Source: a virus
Direction: 5' to 3' (one strand)
Length of the DNA stretch: 31,946 nucleotides
IMG/VR virus record: IMGVR_UViG_3300029624_000067
Span: 1-31,946 of that record
Shown: positions 30,641-31,946 of the stretch, piece after piece
How the letters are laid out: every line of letters begins with the position of its first letter
Position numbering within the stretch: the first letter of the stretch is position 1
Program-made: the position numbers and the translations under genes
The notes under the pieces: model-generated
What the model saw: the letters and a program-made list of their open reading frames with translations, nothing else
Database searches by the model: none
Told to the model about the DNA's origin: nothing

Positions 30641-30931
30641 TCAGCCTTTGATGCCACGCGGTTGCTCATTGCCGGCCAGCTCCTTGCGCATCTCGACCAG
30701 AAGATTAAACTTGCTGCCATCTTCGCTGAACTCGACGGTGACACTGGAATGCGGAAGATGCCATTCCAGACACAGGCCGCCAGACGACATCGGCGTTATG
30801 ATCGGGTCTCTCTGCCATTGCTCGATGAAGTCTTTTGCAAGCTTGATGGTCTTCTCACTGACTGGCTGCGCGCCGTAGCTGTCCCAGCCTTCCTTGAGAG
30901 ACGCAATTTCTTCCAGACGGGACTTACTCAC
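30641..30931 (-). CDS. Conserved small protein with GWDSYG motif
   Basis: 96 residues, start GTG 30931 overlapping the upstream stop by 8 bp (no in-frame ATG nearby). It shows a pattern seen in short bacterial and phage proteins: an N-terminal LKEGWDSYGAQPVSEKTI, then ITPMSSGGLCLEWHLP. Function is not known to me. Confidence 0.65.
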   Translation of the reverse strand: MSKSRLEEIASLKEGWDSYGAQPVSEKTIKLAKDFIEQWQRDPIITPMSSGGLCLEWHLPHSSVTVEFSEDGSKFNLLVEMRKELAGNEQPRGIKG

Positions 30932-31169
30932 CGATCAGCTCCTTCAGCTTGAGACGGAGCGCATCGTTCTCGTTTTTCAGCTCAACCAAATCGACGATCT
31001 TCTTGAGACGCTCGTTCTCTTCGTGAAGGCGGTCGAGGTCTTCATACAGACTGGTTAGATCGGCTTCTGTTTGCCGCCACATGGCCAAGCCGATCTGGCC
31101 GCGCTCATGGAGAAGGCGGAAACGCTGGATAAGCGGATAGACCTGATCCTTTGGATTCATACCTTGCAT
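30924..31169 (-). CDS. Small coiled-coil phage protein
   Basis: 81 residues, ATG 31169 with AAAGGA upstream. From residue 35 onward it is a Leu/Glu/Lys heptad helix (DLDRLHEENERLKKIVD; ELKNENDALRLKLKEL), likely a dimeric coiled coil. It is the first leftward gene after the divergent control region, so it may be produced early or with the leftward operon. No function assigned. Confidence 0.65.
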   Translation of the reverse strand: MQGMNPKDQVYPLIQRFRLLHERGQIGLAMWRQTEADLTSLYEDLDRLHEENERLKKIVDLVELKNENDALRLKLKELIGE

Positions 31170-31191
31170 GCCGAGTTCCTTTCACGCTTGT

Positions 31192-31221
31192 ACTTTAGCG
31201 GAAACCGCGCTAAATGTCCAA
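31192..31221 (-). promoter_or_regulatory. Leftward promoter with operator-like palindrome
   Basis: Minus strand: TTGGAC, 18 nt, TAAAGT, facing the gene at 31169. The spacer contains TTTAGCG-N7-CGCTAAA (31194-31214) and the shared core GCGGAA(A/G)C(C/T)GCGCTA. Strength is moderate by similarity to sigma70 consensus. The palindrome suggests repressor control. Confidence 0.6.
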
Positions 31222-31468
31222 GGCTATGAGCAGAAAACGCACAGAAAAGATCGAGTCGGCCGCAACCAGTTTCGCACGCTGGCGCGCCATGATGGGCATT
31301 ACCCAGGATCGCGCCGGCGAATTGCTCGGCAAGAAACGCCGCACCATCCAAGCTTACGAGCGGCCCGATCCGAAGACCGGCAAGCCTGCAAGGCCATCCT
31401 ATACCGACCGTGTGGTCATGGACATGCTGGCCAAAGGATATCCACTGCCCGATCCGTGGCCCGAGTGA
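31214..31468 (+). CDS. XRE-type helix-turn-helix regulator
   Basis: 84 residues from ATG 31214; a second in-frame ATG at 31226 (MSRKRTEK) is possible. The middle has an HTH of the Cro/XRE kind: MMGITQDRAGELLGKKRRTIQAYE, with a recognition helix likely at KKRRTIQAYER. It sits at the pivot between leftward and rightward genes and directly abuts the palindrome, so it probably represses or senses both directions. The stop is followed by an inverted repeat GATCAC-GAAATA-GTGATC (31467-31484). Confidence 0.8.
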   Translation: MSKAMSRKRTEKIESAATSFARWRAMMGITQDRAGELLGKKRRTIQAYERPDPKTGKPARPSYTDRVVMDMLAKGYPLPDPWPE

Positions 31469-31484
31469 TCACGAAATAGTGATC
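31467..31484 (+). promoter_or_regulatory. Inverted repeat after the XRE gene
   Basis: A perfect 6-bp inverted repeat GATCAC with a 6-nt loop overlaps the stop codon. It has no T run on either side, so it could be a second operator type rather than a terminator. Confidence 0.4.
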
Positions 31485-31513
31485 GAAAAGCGCAGAAAGC
31501 TCGCTCTGATCCG

Positions 31514-31542
31514 TTGACAAAGCGCGGAAGCTGCGCTATATT
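31514..31542 (+). promoter_or_regulatory. Rightward sigma70 promoter with operator core
   Basis: TTGACA (31514-31519), 17-nt spacer, TATATT (31537-31542). The spacer and the start of the -10 carry the same core GCGGAAGCTGCGCTA as the leftward site (31198-31212), flanked by AGCGC/GCGCT arms. It drives the genes starting at 31582. Confidence 0.85.
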
Positions 31543-31581
31543 AAACTCATACAGGGCAGACTGAAACTGGAGGAGAAGACA

Positions 31582-31782
31582 ATGACCGAACGTAATTCTG
31601 AACTGACCAGCGATGAAATGGCCGCCGAATATACGTGGCTGACCGAAATCGACCCGGAAGTCGAATATCAGAAACGTCTTGACGCTGTGCTTAAGGGCAT
31701 GGTCGAGGAAAATCTGATTTCCAGCGCCGACTGGGAAGCAACATTCGAGCGTAACAAATATCTCGTCAAGGCGAACAAATAA
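31582..31782 (+). CDS. Small acidic phage protein, early rightward
   Basis: 66 residues with a strong ribosome site (GGAGGAG 7-8 nt before the ATG), 40 bp after the -10. Acidic and helical (TSDEMAAEYTWLTEIDPEVE; LDAVLKGMVEENL), ending KYLVKANK. No domain recognised. Its promoter and ribosome site suggest early high expression, possibly a host-acting protein. Confidence 0.8.
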   Translation: MTERNSELTSDEMAAEYTWLTEIDPEVEYQKRLDAVLKGMVEENLISSADWEATFERNKYLVKANK

Positions 31783-31790
31783 AGCGAAAG

Positions 31791-31813
31791 TGCGTCGGCC
31801 AAGCGCCGGCGCA
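31791..31813 (+). other. Strong stem-loop after the 66-residue gene
   Basis: TGCGTCGGC (31791-31799) and GCCGGCGCA (31805-31813) form a 9-bp RNA stem with one G-U pair and a 5-nt loop. There is no T run after it, so it may be a processing or stabilising structure, not a classic terminator. Confidence 0.5.
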
Positions 31814-31870
31814 GTCATCGGGGCGTGGCGGCCTCGGTCTGATGAGCAGCTAACAACGGGAGAAACATCG

Positions 31871-31946
31871 ATGCAGATCAAGACACAAGACCACATCGAA
31901 CTCATGGAGTTCTTCGAACGCCGCTTCTCGCATATGCGACTCGACA
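31871..31946 (+). CDS. Start of rightward gene, truncated at window edge
   Basis: ATG 31871 with GGGAGA upstream. Only 25 codons are visible (MQIKTQDHIELMEFFERR...), helical and charged. The gene continues beyond the window. No function can be given. Confidence 0.6.
   Translation, partial: MQIKTQDHIELMEFFERRFSHMRLD

Overview
The window is a stretch of a tailed-phage genome, most likely a short-tailed (podovirus-type) phage. The late genes all lie on the minus strand and run right to left in a T7-like order. This order is small terminase, large terminase, head-tail connector, scaffold, coat, gp11-like and gp12-like tail-tube proteins, then internal virion proteins resembling gp13, gp14 and a transglycosylase. 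The DNA is moderately GC-rich and the gene families recall phages of Alphaproteobacteria and other proteobacteria, but the host cannot be fixed from this sequence. The first 17 bases are residual Illumina adapter, so the left edge is a sequencing artefact and not a phage end.

Right end (about 30-31.9 kb): a small XRE-type regulator on the plus strand sits at a divergent pivot. A leftward promoter faces the late genes and a consensus sigma70 promoter drives small rightward genes. Both promoters carry the same operator-like core between -35 and -10. Leftward from the pivot come several small unknown genes, an orphan ParB-methyltransferase fusion, and a small terminase gene that overlaps the methyltransferase by 125 bp.

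Centre (about 20.3-27.5 kb): an 11-gene, tightly overlapping operon resembles a bacterial pseudaminic-acid (nonulosonic acid) pathway. It has PseB-like dehydratase, a mini PseC-like aminotransferase, PseF-like cytidylyltransferase, PseH-like acetyltransferase, PseI-like synthase, a Pse-associated methylase, a PseA/WbpG-type amidotransferase, an ATP-grasp-like protein and a HisF-type ammonia partner. It separates the small from the large terminase gene and ends near an intrinsic terminator. No PseG and no HisH are visible. Several enzymes are shortened. A Rossmann-type protein next to the large terminase resembles GT42/Maf-type sugar transferases and is a speculative candidate for using the CMP-sugar.

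Left half (0-20 kb): packaging, head and tail genes. The major coat gene is split by two group I introns, found by reading exon frames against the coat family. Removing 936 and 214 bases restores a 279-residue coat protein, and both introns show P1, P3, P7, P8 and P9 pairings. Intron 1 carries a LAGLIDADG homing endonuclease; intron 2 keeps only a 17-residue remnant of one. The two insertion sites resemble each other, which suggests that one intron spawned the other.
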